A stretch of DNA of 53,166 bases from the NCBI GenBank assembly GCA_017608045.1, contig JAFCGN010000007.1, forward strand, positions 1 to 53,166, given 5' to 3'. Source of the stretch: Candidatus Parvarchaeota archaeon. Its GTDB lineage: Archaea > Nanobdellota > Nanobdellia > JAFCGN01. Positions within the stretch are counted from its first letter, which is position 1. Each line of letters opens with the position of its first letter. Positions 42,976 to 49,753 of this stretch are shown here, one piece after another. Position numbers and translations under genes: made by a program. The notes under the pieces were generated by a model. The model searched no databases. It was given only the letters and a program-made list of their open reading frames with translations, and was not told the DNA's origin.

Positions 42976-43430
42976 TTTTTTTTAACATTCTTTAAACTTG
43001 ATTTATTGTAGAGTTTTTCAATTTTTTTGGAACTAAATCCAGCATTTACAAGAATATTAATTATTTCTTTTTTTCTTAATCCTTCTTTTTTTAAACTATT
43101 TATGATTGAAATAAGAACTATTTCTTCCTTTTTTGTTCCAAAAATAACTTCTTTCTTTTTTGCTTTAATTCCAAATATTGTTGTTATTCCTCTAACAATG
43201 ATTACTAAAAGAAAACTTATGAGAAAATAAAGGAAACTGAAAAAAAATGATGAAATTCCTTTATAAATTATAATATGGTCTAAAATGATTACATATGATG
43301 TAAAAAACAAGAGCCAATCAATTATGTACTGAAATCTTGATTCCATAATCCCAAAAATAGAATTTGAAAAATATTCACCAATGTAAATTCCAATAATAAG
43401 AGAAATAAAAGCTATTAATTGAAATAACAT
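42972..43430 (-). CDS. Membrane protein with short cytosolic tail, unknown
   Basis: The 152-residue protein has three to four hydrophobic helices in the first 90 residues (LIAFISLIIGIYIGEYF, YIIDWLLFFTSYVIILDHIIIY, FFFSFLYFLISFLLVIIVRGITTIFG). A charged ~60-residue tail follows (KKEGLRKKEIINILVNAGFSSKKIEKLYN) that resembles a UBA-like or small helical bundle. No family is recognised. It is 15 bp downstream of the DtdA gene on the same strand and probably in its operon. Confidence 0.65.
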   Translation of the reverse strand: MLFQLIAFISLIIGIYIGEYFSNSIFGIMESRFQYIIDWLLFFTSYVIILDHIIIYKGISSFFFSFLYFLISFLLVIIVRGITTIFGIKAKKKEVIFGTKKEEIVLISIINSLKKEGLRKKEIINILVNAGFSSKKIEKLYNKSSLKNVKKN

Positions 43431-43445
43431 ATTTATTAAACAACT

Positions 43446-44183
43446 TTACACTTTTATGTAATTTTTGTTTAAGGATTCAAGCAATTCTTTTATCTTCCTA
43501 TATTGTTCTCCTTTCAACCCTTTTTTGTAAATAATTGCGCCTGTTGGTTTTGGAACTGTTTTTTGAAACATTTGCTCAATCATTTTAGAAGTTAAATTAT
43601 CAGCATTATATTTTGGACAAATATGTCCTATAAGTAAGTCATCATTTAAAACTAATTTCGTAAATTTTTCTGCATGATGCATTCCGCCAAACCCAACGTA
43701 GCATTCTTGTTTGAATTTTTTTTGCTTTAAAACATGCTTAATGCTTTTTGCTACTAATTCACACGCCTTTAAATCCTCCCATTCTTCTTTAGTTGAACCA
43801 ACTTCTGCATAAACTAACGGAACTTTAAAATGAGTTGGTCCATGATGCGTTACCTCCATTTTAATATCATAAGGTAGTTCTTTTATATTTTCTGAAAGGA
43901 AAATTAAACCATTTTTTATCATGTTTGCATCAATTATCCCAAGTTCAAAAGCATTTCCTCCAACGGAACAATCGGAACTAAAGTTCCCTGTTCCATGGAA
44001 CGTTAGGAACTTTTTCTTAGATTTTGAACTATGTCTGCTTGCACAGATGTACGCATTTGATTTTGGCAATGATTTAACAAAAACACTTTCTATTTCAATT
44101 TTATGCGTTGGTGTTTTCATTTTGTTAAGGAAATAACTTATATTTTTTCCAGCAATATCTTTGGTTGAATAATATATTAACAT
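43446..44183 (-). CDS. dtdA: D-aminoacyl-tRNA deacylase (DtdA/GEK1 family)
   Basis: DtdA removes D-amino acids from tRNA. ATG 44183 gives the family start MLIYYSTKDIAGKNI (245 aa); the frame stays open to 44246 but that would run into the tRNA-Gln gene. Motifs are SRHSSKS, LTFHGTGNFSSD, GGNAFELGIIDA, MEVTHHGPTHF, YAEVGSTKEEWED, CYVGFGGMHHAEKF and IGHICPKYN. Length is slightly short of the ~270 aa norm but all core motifs are present. Confidence 0.93.
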   Translation of the reverse strand: MLIYYSTKDIAGKNISYFLNKMKTPTHKIEIESVFVKSLPKSNAYICASRHSSKSKKKFLTFHGTGNFSSDCSVGGNAFELGIIDANMIKNGLIFLSENIKELPYDIKMEVTHHGPTHFKVPLVYAEVGSTKEEWEDLKACELVAKSIKHVLKQKKFKQECYVGFGGMHHAEKFTKLVLNDDLLIGHICPKYNADNLTSKMIEQMFQKTVPKPTGAIIYKKGLKGEQYRKIKELLESLNKNYIKV

Positions 44184-44224
44184 AATAAATTTTATAATTG
44201 GATGTAATATAAAAACTTGTGTGT

Positions 44225-44297
44225 AGCCTCGTGGTGTAGTGGTCAAGCATAAGAGGTTCTGGCCCTCTTGACCCAGGTTCGAATCCTGGCGAGGCTA
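44225..44297 (+). tRNA. tRNA-Gln (CTG)
   Basis: The plus strand folds as a 73-nt cloverleaf. Acceptor AGCCTCG/CGAGGCT has A73. The anticodon stem AGAGG/CCTCT has loop TTCTGGC, giving anticodon CTG. The T arm is CCAGG-TTCGAAT-CCTGG. No intron and no encoded CCA. It is divergent from dtdA. Confidence 0.93.
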
Positions 44298-44343
44298 ATC
44301 TTTAATAAATAAGTTTAAATAAATAAATTAATAAAAATTAAAT

Positions 44344-44349
44344 GAGGTG
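44344..44349 (+). promoter_or_regulatory. Ribosome binding site GAGGTG
   Basis: GAGGTG lies 5 nt before ATG 44355 and fixes the start of the SecB-like gene. Confidence 0.6.
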
Positions 44350-44354
44350 TTGTT

Positions 44355-44816
44355 ATGCCAATCATTGGAACAAACTTTTTAAAAATGCAATATGAGAGGA
44401 AACCTGTAGATTTAACTAAGGTTAAATTAGGAAAGATAGAAAGGAATTTTAGGATTGTTGATGTAACAGAGAGAAAAATAAATCTTAAAACATCTGAAAA
44501 AGCAATTGTATTTAAGTTTAATTTCAAAGTAAATTATTTTTTAGCAGAACCAAAAGATGGAGAATTAGGCACAATTGATCTGCTGAGTGAAATAATCTTT
44601 CTTCCATCAGATGATAAAGAAAGAAAAGACATAATAAAATCATGGGATAAAAAGAAAGACATACCTACAAATATTTTAAAAATGATTTTAGCAGCAGGAA
44701 TGGATATGACACAAACAGAAGCAATGTACAATGCTCGAAAAATCATGTTGCCACCACCAATTCCTTTACCACAAATAAAAATTGAGGGAATAGGTTCAGA
44801 GAAAAACAAAAAATAA
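44355..44816 (+). CDS. Conserved archaeal protein, possibly SecB-like fold
   Basis: The 153-residue soluble protein begins MPIIGTNFLKMQYERK, has alternating strands (FRIVDVTERKINL..., IVFKFNFKVNYFLAE, GTIDLLSEIIFL) and then two helices. It ends in LPPPIPLPQIKIE. From memory, similar proteins with the PPPIPLP tail occur across DPANN archaea. The strand pattern recalls SecB-type chaperones, but I cannot confirm the fold. It starts 58 bp after tRNA-Gln and is convergent with the UPF0282 gene. Confidence 0.6.
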   Translation: MPIIGTNFLKMQYERKPVDLTKVKLGKIERNFRIVDVTERKINLKTSEKAIVFKFNFKVNYFLAEPKDGELGTIDLLSEIIFLPSDDKERKDIIKSWDKKKDIPTNILKMILAAGMDMTQTEAMYNARKIMLPPPIPLPQIKIEGIGSEKNKK

Positions 44817-44824
44817 GAAAATTG

Positions 44825-45709
44825 TTAAAATTCTTTTTCTTTTTCCCATAATAACTTTCTTTTAGCTTCTAATAGAACATTCGGTCTTCCAACAAATTCT
44901 GCTGCAGTCAACACTTTTTTTCCAAGACTATCAGCAATTTTGTAAATGTTGCTTAATTTATCTTTAAAATCTAAACTTCTAACAGAACTATGATCTAAAA
45001 TTATTGTTTTGACTTTACTCTCTTTTAAAATTCGTATAACATTTTGTTCTGCTTTTTCAAATTTTATAGTAGAATAATTAACGCTTTTTTCTTCAACTAT
45101 TGGGCCGTCAAGAATAAGAAAATCAGGGTCAAACTTAATTATGTATTCTGTATTTGTTTCATCAAGCGGACCTCTTGTGTCAGGACAATGAAGGAACTTT
45201 TTATTGTTCCATTTAATTCCTGTAAAAAGAACATAACCTTCAAGGGAACCCGAAGTTCCGTGCCACATTGGAGGTGAAAAACGGAACTTTATTCCGTTCC
45301 GTTCCATTTCTTTACCATCGCAGAATATTAGTTCTTTTGCTAATTGACGAACATCTAATTCAAATTTTTTACCACGTTTTCTTTGGTCAAAATTACATTT
45401 TGAACGCCTATCTTTACATAAAATTATTTTATTTCTGTATATCTTTGAATAATCCTGTTCAAATGAAGGATAATAATGATCATAATGGTAATGAGAAACT
45501 ACAATAAAATCAATTTCTTTTGAAACACTCACTATTTTATTTTTTAAAACATCCAAAACTCTTAATTCTGTTCCTGATGGAGGGAGATTTTCTCTTCTTG
45601 GAGTTACCATTATTCCAGGGTCTATTAATATGTTTTTATCTCCAACACTCACTAATGTGCACATACTTCTAACTCCAAATGAGTCAAATGCTAATGGTAA
45701 AATCTTCAT
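44825..45709 (-). CDS. UPF0282-type metallo-beta-lactamase-fold protein
   Basis: The 294-residue protein has MBL-fold metal motifs: SHYHYDHYYP (HxHxDH), MWHGTSGSLEG, FLHCPDTRGP and ILDHSSVRS. The opening LAFDSFGVRSMCTLVSVGDKNILIDPGIMVTPRRENLPPS is characteristic of the archaeal UPF0282 family. Members are about 300 aa, so it is complete. Its substrate is unknown; nuclease or hydrolase activity on RNA or small phosphoesters is typical of the fold. The upstream region contains repeated CTCACTTTTT elements. Confidence 0.9.
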   Translation of the reverse strand: MKILPLAFDSFGVRSMCTLVSVGDKNILIDPGIMVTPRRENLPPSGTELRVLDVLKNKIVSVSKEIDFIVVSHYHYDHYYPSFEQDYSKIYRNKIILCKDRRSKCNFDQRKRGKKFELDVRQLAKELIFCDGKEMERNGIKFRFSPPMWHGTSGSLEGYVLFTGIKWNNKKFLHCPDTRGPLDETNTEYIIKFDPDFLILDGPIVEEKSVNYSTIKFEKAEQNVIRILKESKVKTIILDHSSVRSLDFKDKLSNIYKIADSLGKKVLTAAEFVGRPNVLLEAKRKLLWEKEKEF

Positions 45710-45784
45710 AAATAATGAATGTTGTTCATCCTATATAAGCTATTCTATTCATTTGAATTGCGTTTTAAGGCAATTTACTCAATT

Positions 45785-46068
45785 CTCACTTTTTAGTTTC
45801 TTCTTTTTATTTTTTTGAAATTTCTCATTTTTTTCTTTATTTGTTTTTCTCACTTTTTTATTACATTTTTTTTAATTATAAACTCCCACATATTTCTCAT
45901 TCATTCATAGAATTTATTTAGAATCTACAACTCTCACTTTTTTTTAAAATTCAATTTTTTTCTATTATTTTAATCCAAGAATATATATTCTTTCACTAAT
46001 AATTATTATTTACTTTTAAATGGCTTTGTTTTGCTATTTTTAATCATTTTTAACAACTCTCACTTTTT
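45785..46068. repeat. Four dispersed CTCACTTTTT elements upstream of divergent genes
   Basis: CTCACTTTTT occurs at 45785, 45849, 45933 and 46059. The last two share a longer ACAACTCTCACTTTTT. They lie in the 577-bp AT-rich region (45710-46286) between the UPF0282 gene and the coiled-coil winged-helix gene. The region also holds a perfect 14-bp palindrome AGAATATATATTCT at 45978-45991. No protein-coding frame of interest is seen in 45710-46120. They may be protein-binding sites or minus-strand promoter parts. Confidence 0.6.
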
Positions 46069-46161
46069 CTTATTTGGAAAATTTTTGTTAAAATATATTC
46101 TTTAAAATATATTATGGATAACCATATTTGATTATTTACTATAGTAAAAAATTGGAAAGTT

Positions 46162-46271
46162 ATGTGTTGGAACAAGTGTTGGAACTGTTGGAACAAGTGT
46201 TGAATGTGTTGGAACAAGTGTTGGAACTGTTGGAACACAACTCTTTTAAGTGTTGGATGTGTTGGAACACA
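46162..46271. repeat. 42-bp tandem repeat with seven GTTGGAAC units
   Basis: A 42-bp unit (46162-46203) is repeated exactly for 34 bp (46204-46237), followed by a partial unit (46249-46271). GTTGGAAC occurs seven times. The unit is 14 codons long, and one plus-strand frame reads VLEQVLELLEQVLN, a leucine-zipper pattern. GTGTTGGAAC also occurs once at 46551 inside the next gene, encoding VLEQ in its coiled coil, so the array may derive from that gene. Confidence 0.9.
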
Positions 46272-46274
46272 TAG
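46164..46274 (+). CDS. Possible leucine-zipper micropeptide encoded by the repeat
   Basis: GTG 46164 opens a 36-codon frame to TAG 46272-46274, with heptads VLEQVLELLEQVLNVLEQ and then a Cys/Trp-rich tail. It ends 12 bp before ATG 46287. There is no clear ribosome binding site, and the start could lie further upstream (TTG 46128). It is either a small dimerisation peptide, a leader affecting the next gene, or a chance reading of repeat DNA. Confidence 0.25.
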   Translation: MLEQVLELLEQVLNVLEQVLELLEHNSFKCWMCWNT

Positions 46275-46286
46275 AAAGTGCTTAAA

Positions 46287-46889
46287 ATGGCAATTTGGGA
46301 TGTTTTTAAGAGAAAAAAACAAAAAACAAAAACAGGGCAAAGAGCTAAGTCTCGCTCTAAAACCCAACACAAGAAAAAAAGAAACTTAACACAAAAAAGT
46401 AAAAAAATATTTGAAAAAAAGCCTTTTTCAGATTTGAAGTTTACTGAAAATGAAATTGAGAATTGGAAACAAATTGTTAAAGTTGTGCAAGATCATCCTT
46501 TAAGTCAGGCAAGAGTAATTAATGATCAACTGTTGGGACAATTGTCTAAAGTGTTGGAACAAATGAATTCTAAACTTGATACATTAGTAAAATTAGACTA
46601 CATAATTTCCCTTTTAGAACAATCAAAAAAAGACATGGAAGGTAGGGGTGTTGAAACAAAAAGCATTGATTTGGCAATAAAAGAATTAAAGGCACTTTCA
46701 CTTAAAGACCAGGAAGCATATGAGGTGTTAAAGAAAGAGGGGGCATTAACAACTGAAGAGTTTGCGCAAAAAATAGGCATATCAAGAAGTACCGCAAGTA
46801 CAAGATTGAATAAAATGTATCAGTTGGGGTTGCTTGATAAGAAAACAATTGATAAAAAAGTGTTATTTGAAGTAAAAAAACACGATTAA
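46287..46889 (+). CDS. Coiled-coil plus winged-helix regulator-like protein
   Basis: ATG 46287 (200 aa) is chosen; a GTG at 46278 is in frame. The N-terminus is very basic (KRKKQKTKTGQRAKSRSKTQHKKKR). A coiled coil follows (LLGQLSKVLEQMNSKLDTLVKLDYIISLLEQSKK, about 85-125), then a winged helix (KDQEAYEVLKKEGALTTEEFAQKIGISRSTASTRLNKMYQLGLLDKK, about 140-190). It has the same layout as the protein at 42397. Repeats lie on both sides of the gene, so it may bind them. The function is unknown. Confidence 0.68.
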   Translation: MAIWDVFKRKKQKTKTGQRAKSRSKTQHKKKRNLTQKSKKIFEKKPFSDLKFTENEIENWKQIVKVVQDHPLSQARVINDQLLGQLSKVLEQMNSKLDTLVKLDYIISLLEQSKKDMEGRGVETKSIDLAIKELKALSLKDQEAYEVLKKEGALTTEEFAQKIGISRSTASTRLNKMYQLGLLDKKTIDKKVLFEVKKHD

Positions 46890-47329
46890 AACATTTAATT
46901 TTTAATTAAAACTTTTATTACTAAATTTATGCGATTTAAAGAGCCTTTTTTGATTAAAAATTTGCTAAAAATGTGTTCTAAAAAAGTATATATTCTTAGG
47001 TGAAAACAGGACAAGTTAGAAGCAAAACTAAACTACTCAACGTTATAAAATTAACTCAGGTTTTATTTGTTTGTATCCAATAATAGGGATTATGTTGCGC
47101 AAAAGCCCAAATACACTCAACGTTGTGAAACAGGTTTTCTTTGTTTTTTTGGTTAAAAATCTCATTTATTTACTACGTTGTGATTTTGTTTCTTTTTGTT
47201 TGTAATCATGATGTGGTTGGAAAAAAGTGTTCGTAATCCTGTTTTTTACGCGTTAAAATCGCGTTCTGCGGAATATATATTCTGAGCTGAAAATACGCTT
47301 ATTTAGAAGCATTATTTTTTGGCATTTTT

Positions 47330-47381
47330 GATTAAAACTTTTAATCGAAAACAACAATAAAAAAGATTAAAACTTTTAATC
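47330..47381. repeat. Two copies of an odd palindrome GATTAAAACTTTTAATC
   Basis: The 17-bp sequence is an 8-bp inverted repeat around a central C, at 47330-47346 and 47365-47381, start to start 35 bp. Exact identity of the two copies suggests paired protein-binding sites. Confidence 0.75.
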
Positions 47382-47755
47382 GGTTTTTTGTGTTTTTTAT
47401 TAAAAACTAAAAGCAAATTTTTTGTTCTTAAGGTGATTTAAGGAGTTTTTAATATTTTGTTTTGCAGGGGTTTGAGGTAATAAGAAAGAACAAATTGTTG
47501 TGATCAATATTTCAAAATTATTTTTCTTAATCAAAAACACTTGCAAGCACTACTAAAATAATTACTTCTAAAAGAGTTAAACCAACAAAAATTAGAGAAG
47601 TTGTTTTTCATAGGCATCCTATTAAAAGTAGAACGCTCCCTCTAAAATATACCTTTGCAATGCTGTTTCTTTTCAGGAGCATTGACATTAGCTAATTTAA
47701 CCATAAATTTGATGATTAAATTTGTTCAATACAGATTCATAATTTTTTCGGTAGA

Positions 47756-47764
47756 TTTATATAT
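47756..47764 (+). promoter_or_regulatory. TATA box for the winged-helix gene
   Basis: TTTATATAT lies 22-30 nt before ATG 47786, as in a leaderless gene. Confidence 0.5.
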
Positions 47765-47785
47765 ATCTTAATTATTTTAAGTAAT

Positions 47786-48853
47786 ATGGACAAGAGGACA
47801 AAAAAAGACAAAATTCTTCAGGATATTTCTTCTGCACTTAAGAAAAAACCCATGACTATAAATGAACTTGCAGAAACAATAGATCTTAATTGGACAACTG
47901 TAAGAGACAACTTGAAGATTTTGGAGAATTTAGGTCTTGTAAATTTCGAACATGAAAAAAGTAAAAAAATTTACTTTGTAAAGGAAGACCTTACTATTAA
48001 AGTAAAGAGAAGTAACACTTTTTTTGGATTACCTATATCTTCTGAACAAGAAAAAATTTTCAATACACTATTTAGTAAAACAAGAGAATTATGGGTTAAA
48101 GTAACTGGAAAAGAACCTGGAAAAACAAAGGTTTATAAAACAGCAGTTGAAGCAATCAAAGAATTAGGTTTAGAAGTACCTTATGGTTGGTATAAATTTG
48201 GAGAAGTATGTTTAATGACTTATGAACCAGAAAAAGAATACGTGCCTGAAATACAAATACCAAAAATTGATAGTGTAATAGAAAGAATTATAGAAAAATT
48301 TAAGACAATGAACACACTCGAGTTAGAAATTTATTGTTATTCAAAAAATTCTCTATATAAATCAAGTTTAGAAATAAGAAAAAAGTTAATAGAATGTGGG
48401 GGAAATATTAAAAATCTGGAAGGGTTACAAAAAGATCTTTATACTTTTCTCTTTTCAATGAAAAAAGGGGTATATGATGAAGAAACATTTGACTTAGTAA
48501 GAGATTTTGTGATTATTACTTCATTTTTAGTAAATAGCAAAAAAAATGCTCTGCCTCAAATAATACTTGCTTTTGAAACGATTTGGTCATTAATTGCAAT
48601 TTTTAATTTTATGTATTCTCTTGAAAAAGAATTTGGTTACAGTAGAAAAATGTTAGAAGAATATATGAAAGATAAAATACTTTCAGCTAAAGAAGAATGT
48701 AATTGTATATTATCGGATTTAAGTGAATTAATGAAAGAGAGTTTGTCTTCGAATGAAAAAGGATTTTCTCAAGGAAAATTAAAAGGTAAACTAAAAGAAA
48801 TTGATAGAGAAGAAGTGTTTGAAGAGTTTGCAGAAAAAATTTCTAAACATTAA
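47786..48853 (+). CDS. Winged-helix protein with large uncharacterised C-terminal domain
   Basis: The 355-residue protein starts with a winged helix (KDKILQDISSALKKKPMTINELAETIDLNWTTVRDNLKILENLGLVNFE, about 7-55). Next is a segment with the recognisable pattern LWVKVTGKEPGKTKVYKTAVEAIKELGLEVPYGWYKFGEVCLMTYEP, seen in other archaeal regulators but of unknown role. A ~190-residue helical domain completes it. It is convergent with a PIN nuclease gene and overlaps it by 11 nt. It may repress a module including that toxin-like gene, though the orientation is unusual for a toxin-antitoxin pair. Confidence 0.7.
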   Translation: MDKRTKKDKILQDISSALKKKPMTINELAETIDLNWTTVRDNLKILENLGLVNFEHEKSKKIYFVKEDLTIKVKRSNTFFGLPISSEQEKIFNTLFSKTRELWVKVTGKEPGKTKVYKTAVEAIKELGLEVPYGWYKFGEVCLMTYEPEKEYVPEIQIPKIDSVIERIIEKFKTMNTLELEIYCYSKNSLYKSSLEIRKKLIECGGNIKNLEGLQKDLYTFLFSMKKGVYDEETFDLVRDFVIITSFLVNSKKNALPQIILAFETIWSLIAIFNFMYSLEKEFGYSRKMLEEYMKDKILSAKEECNCILSDLSELMKESLSSNEKGFSQGKLKGKLKEIDREEVFEEFAEKISKH

Positions 48854-49283
48854 GGAAATCAGATGGAAATAAGATTTCAATTTTATCTATGAAAATACTA
48901 AAGTGTTCTATGTTCCCTGTAACTAAAAAATCTGTCTTGGCTTTTATGGCTAAGACTGCATGTAGGGCATCTGCATAATGCGTTTCATTAGTGCTTCTGC
49001 ATATTTTTCTAGTTTTTTCTATGTCTTCTTTACTGGTCTTTACTTCTTCTGTTTTTAGGTTAAATTCATGAATAATTTTCTCAAAATTTTCCGAAGAAAT
49101 ACCTATTTTTTTACATTCTTCTTTTAACCAATCTGAAACAATAAGGATGAATTGTTCATCTCTAATTTTTTTGAATGTTTCAAATGCAAAGTATGAATGA
49201 GGGATAATTGTGTTCTCCCCTGATAAATAGTTCTTGAAGACATTAGTATCTAAATAAACTCTTTTTTGTTTGTTATTACCCAT
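48843..49283 (-). CDS. PIN-domain ribonuclease (VapC-like)
   Basis: The 146-residue protein has the PIN acidic residues: D12 in YLDTNVF, E55/E56 in DWLKEE, D105 in HYADALHAVLA, and the C-terminal FLVTGNIEHF (Asn124 where Asp or Asn is usual). VapC toxins cut tRNA or rRNA; some archaeal PIN proteins are RNA-processing enzymes. No VapB-like antitoxin gene is seen within 300 bp upstream on its strand. The convergent winged-helix gene is the only close neighbour. It is possibly an orphan toxin. Confidence 0.85.
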   Translation of the reverse strand: MGNNKQKRVYLDTNVFKNYLSGENTIIPHSYFAFETFKKIRDEQFILIVSDWLKEECKKIGISSENFEKIIHEFNLKTEEVKTSKEDIEKTRKICRSTNETHYADALHAVLAIKAKTDFLVTGNIEHFSIFIDKIEILFPSDFLNV

Positions 49284-49490
49284 AAAATCAATACTTGAAC
49301 ATATTTTGTAAATAAATAATTTATTTTTAGTTTATGATAGTAATCTTAAGGAAAACAAGATGTATGCTTTATAATCATAAAAACTTTATAATTAAATAAT
49401 CCTAACAATACTTAGTAATTCATAAACATTAACAAGATTTATGAGTAATGAAGATGATAAGTATTAATTAATTATTTCTCTTACACTTTG

Positions 49491-49528
49491 CTCTCGCCTG
49501 TTCTTTCAGAGAAAAGAACGGGCGGGAG
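49491..49528. other. GC-rich hairpin, 16-bp stem with 6-nt loop
   Basis: CTCTCGCCTGTTCTTT (49491-49506) pairs with AAAGAACGGGCGGGAG (49513-49528) over 16 bp, including two G-U pairs, around the loop CAGAGA. It stands out in very AT-rich DNA. It lies in the 311-bp gap between the divergent PIN and RHH genes; the rest of the gap (49284-49490) shows nothing. Neither neighbouring gene points into it, so it is not a simple terminator. It may be part of an RNA, a recombination site or a mobile-element end. Confidence 0.7.
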
Positions 49529-49558
49529 TTTAGTATTTAGTAGCGGAAAAAAGTAATA

Positions 49559-49566
49559 TTTATAAG
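49559..49566 (+). promoter_or_regulatory. TATA box for the RHH-DUF262 operon
   Basis: TTTATAAG lies 29-36 nt before ATG 49595, with a purine-rich BRE-like stretch upstream. Transcription would start close to the first ATG. Confidence 0.5.
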
Positions 49567-49594
49567 TATGTGTAACTATTTGCTTATTTGAGGA

Positions 49595-49753
49595 ATGAAA
49601 ATGACATCAAAGAACATAACACTCAAAGTAAATGCTAAGCTTTATAATAAATTTAGAAAACTCTGTAAGGAGGAAGGATGGATAGTATCTCGTCAATTTG
49701 AGAAATGTATGGAAGCAGAGTTAAAAAAGAGAGGACAAGAAAATGGAAGTTGA
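49595..49753 (+). CDS. Ribbon-helix-helix-like small DNA-binding protein, 52 aa
   Basis: ATG 49595 (or ATG 49601, which has GAGGA 7 nt upstream) opens a frame to TGA 49751-49753. The product KNITLKVNAKLYNKFRKLCKEEGWIVSRQFEKCMEAELKKRG has the pattern of RHH proteins: an N-terminal beta strand (ITLKV) and two helices. RHH dimers bind operator DNA and often act as antitoxins. The gene overlaps the following large gene by 11 nt, so they are translated together; it probably regulates or restrains that protein. Confidence 0.72.
   Translation: MKMTSKNITLKVNAKLYNKFRKLCKEEGWIVSRQFEKCMEAELKKRGQENGS

Larger units (their letters stand above)
46890..47785. other. 896-bp noncoding region with decayed repeats and palindromes
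   Basis: No convincing gene is present. Visible structure includes an imperfect 57-bp direct repeat (about 46968-47024 and 47254-47310, sharing ATATATTCT...TGAAAA...TTAGAAGCA). ACTCAACGTT occurs at 47035 and 47115, with CTACGTTGTGA at 47173. GATTAAAACTTTTAATC occurs twice exactly (47330-47346, 47365-47381), with a degenerate relative near 46904. The palindrome GAATATATATTC (47271-47282) also occurs at 45979-45990. The remaining part up to the TATA box at 47756 shows nothing clear. A replication origin, regulatory hub or dead mobile element are all possible. Confidence 0.6.

Noticed and set aside
44184-44246. Longer N-terminus for the D-aminoacyl-tRNA deacylase
   Set aside because: It would read into the tRNA-Gln gene on the other strand, and the family start is MLIYYSTKD at 44183.
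46050-46372. Minus-strand frames through the 42-bp repeats giving Phe-Gln-His or Cys-Ser-Asn-Thr repeats
   Set aside because: They are low-complexity shadows of the tandem repeat; the plus-strand heptad reading is more protein-like, and even that is uncertain.
47527-47692. Minus-strand pair of short hydrophobic frames separated by one in-frame TGA
   Set aside because: Only about 25 residues each with no family match; a chance product of AT-rich DNA is more likely than a selenocysteine or broken membrane protein.
46890-47785. CRISPR array in the repeat-bearing noncoding region
   Set aside because: Repeats are imperfect, differ from each other and have irregular spacing; there are no cas genes in the window.
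49430-49480. GATGATAAG resembling a C box of a C/D guide RNA
   Set aside because: No matching D, C' and D' boxes at suitable spacing were found.
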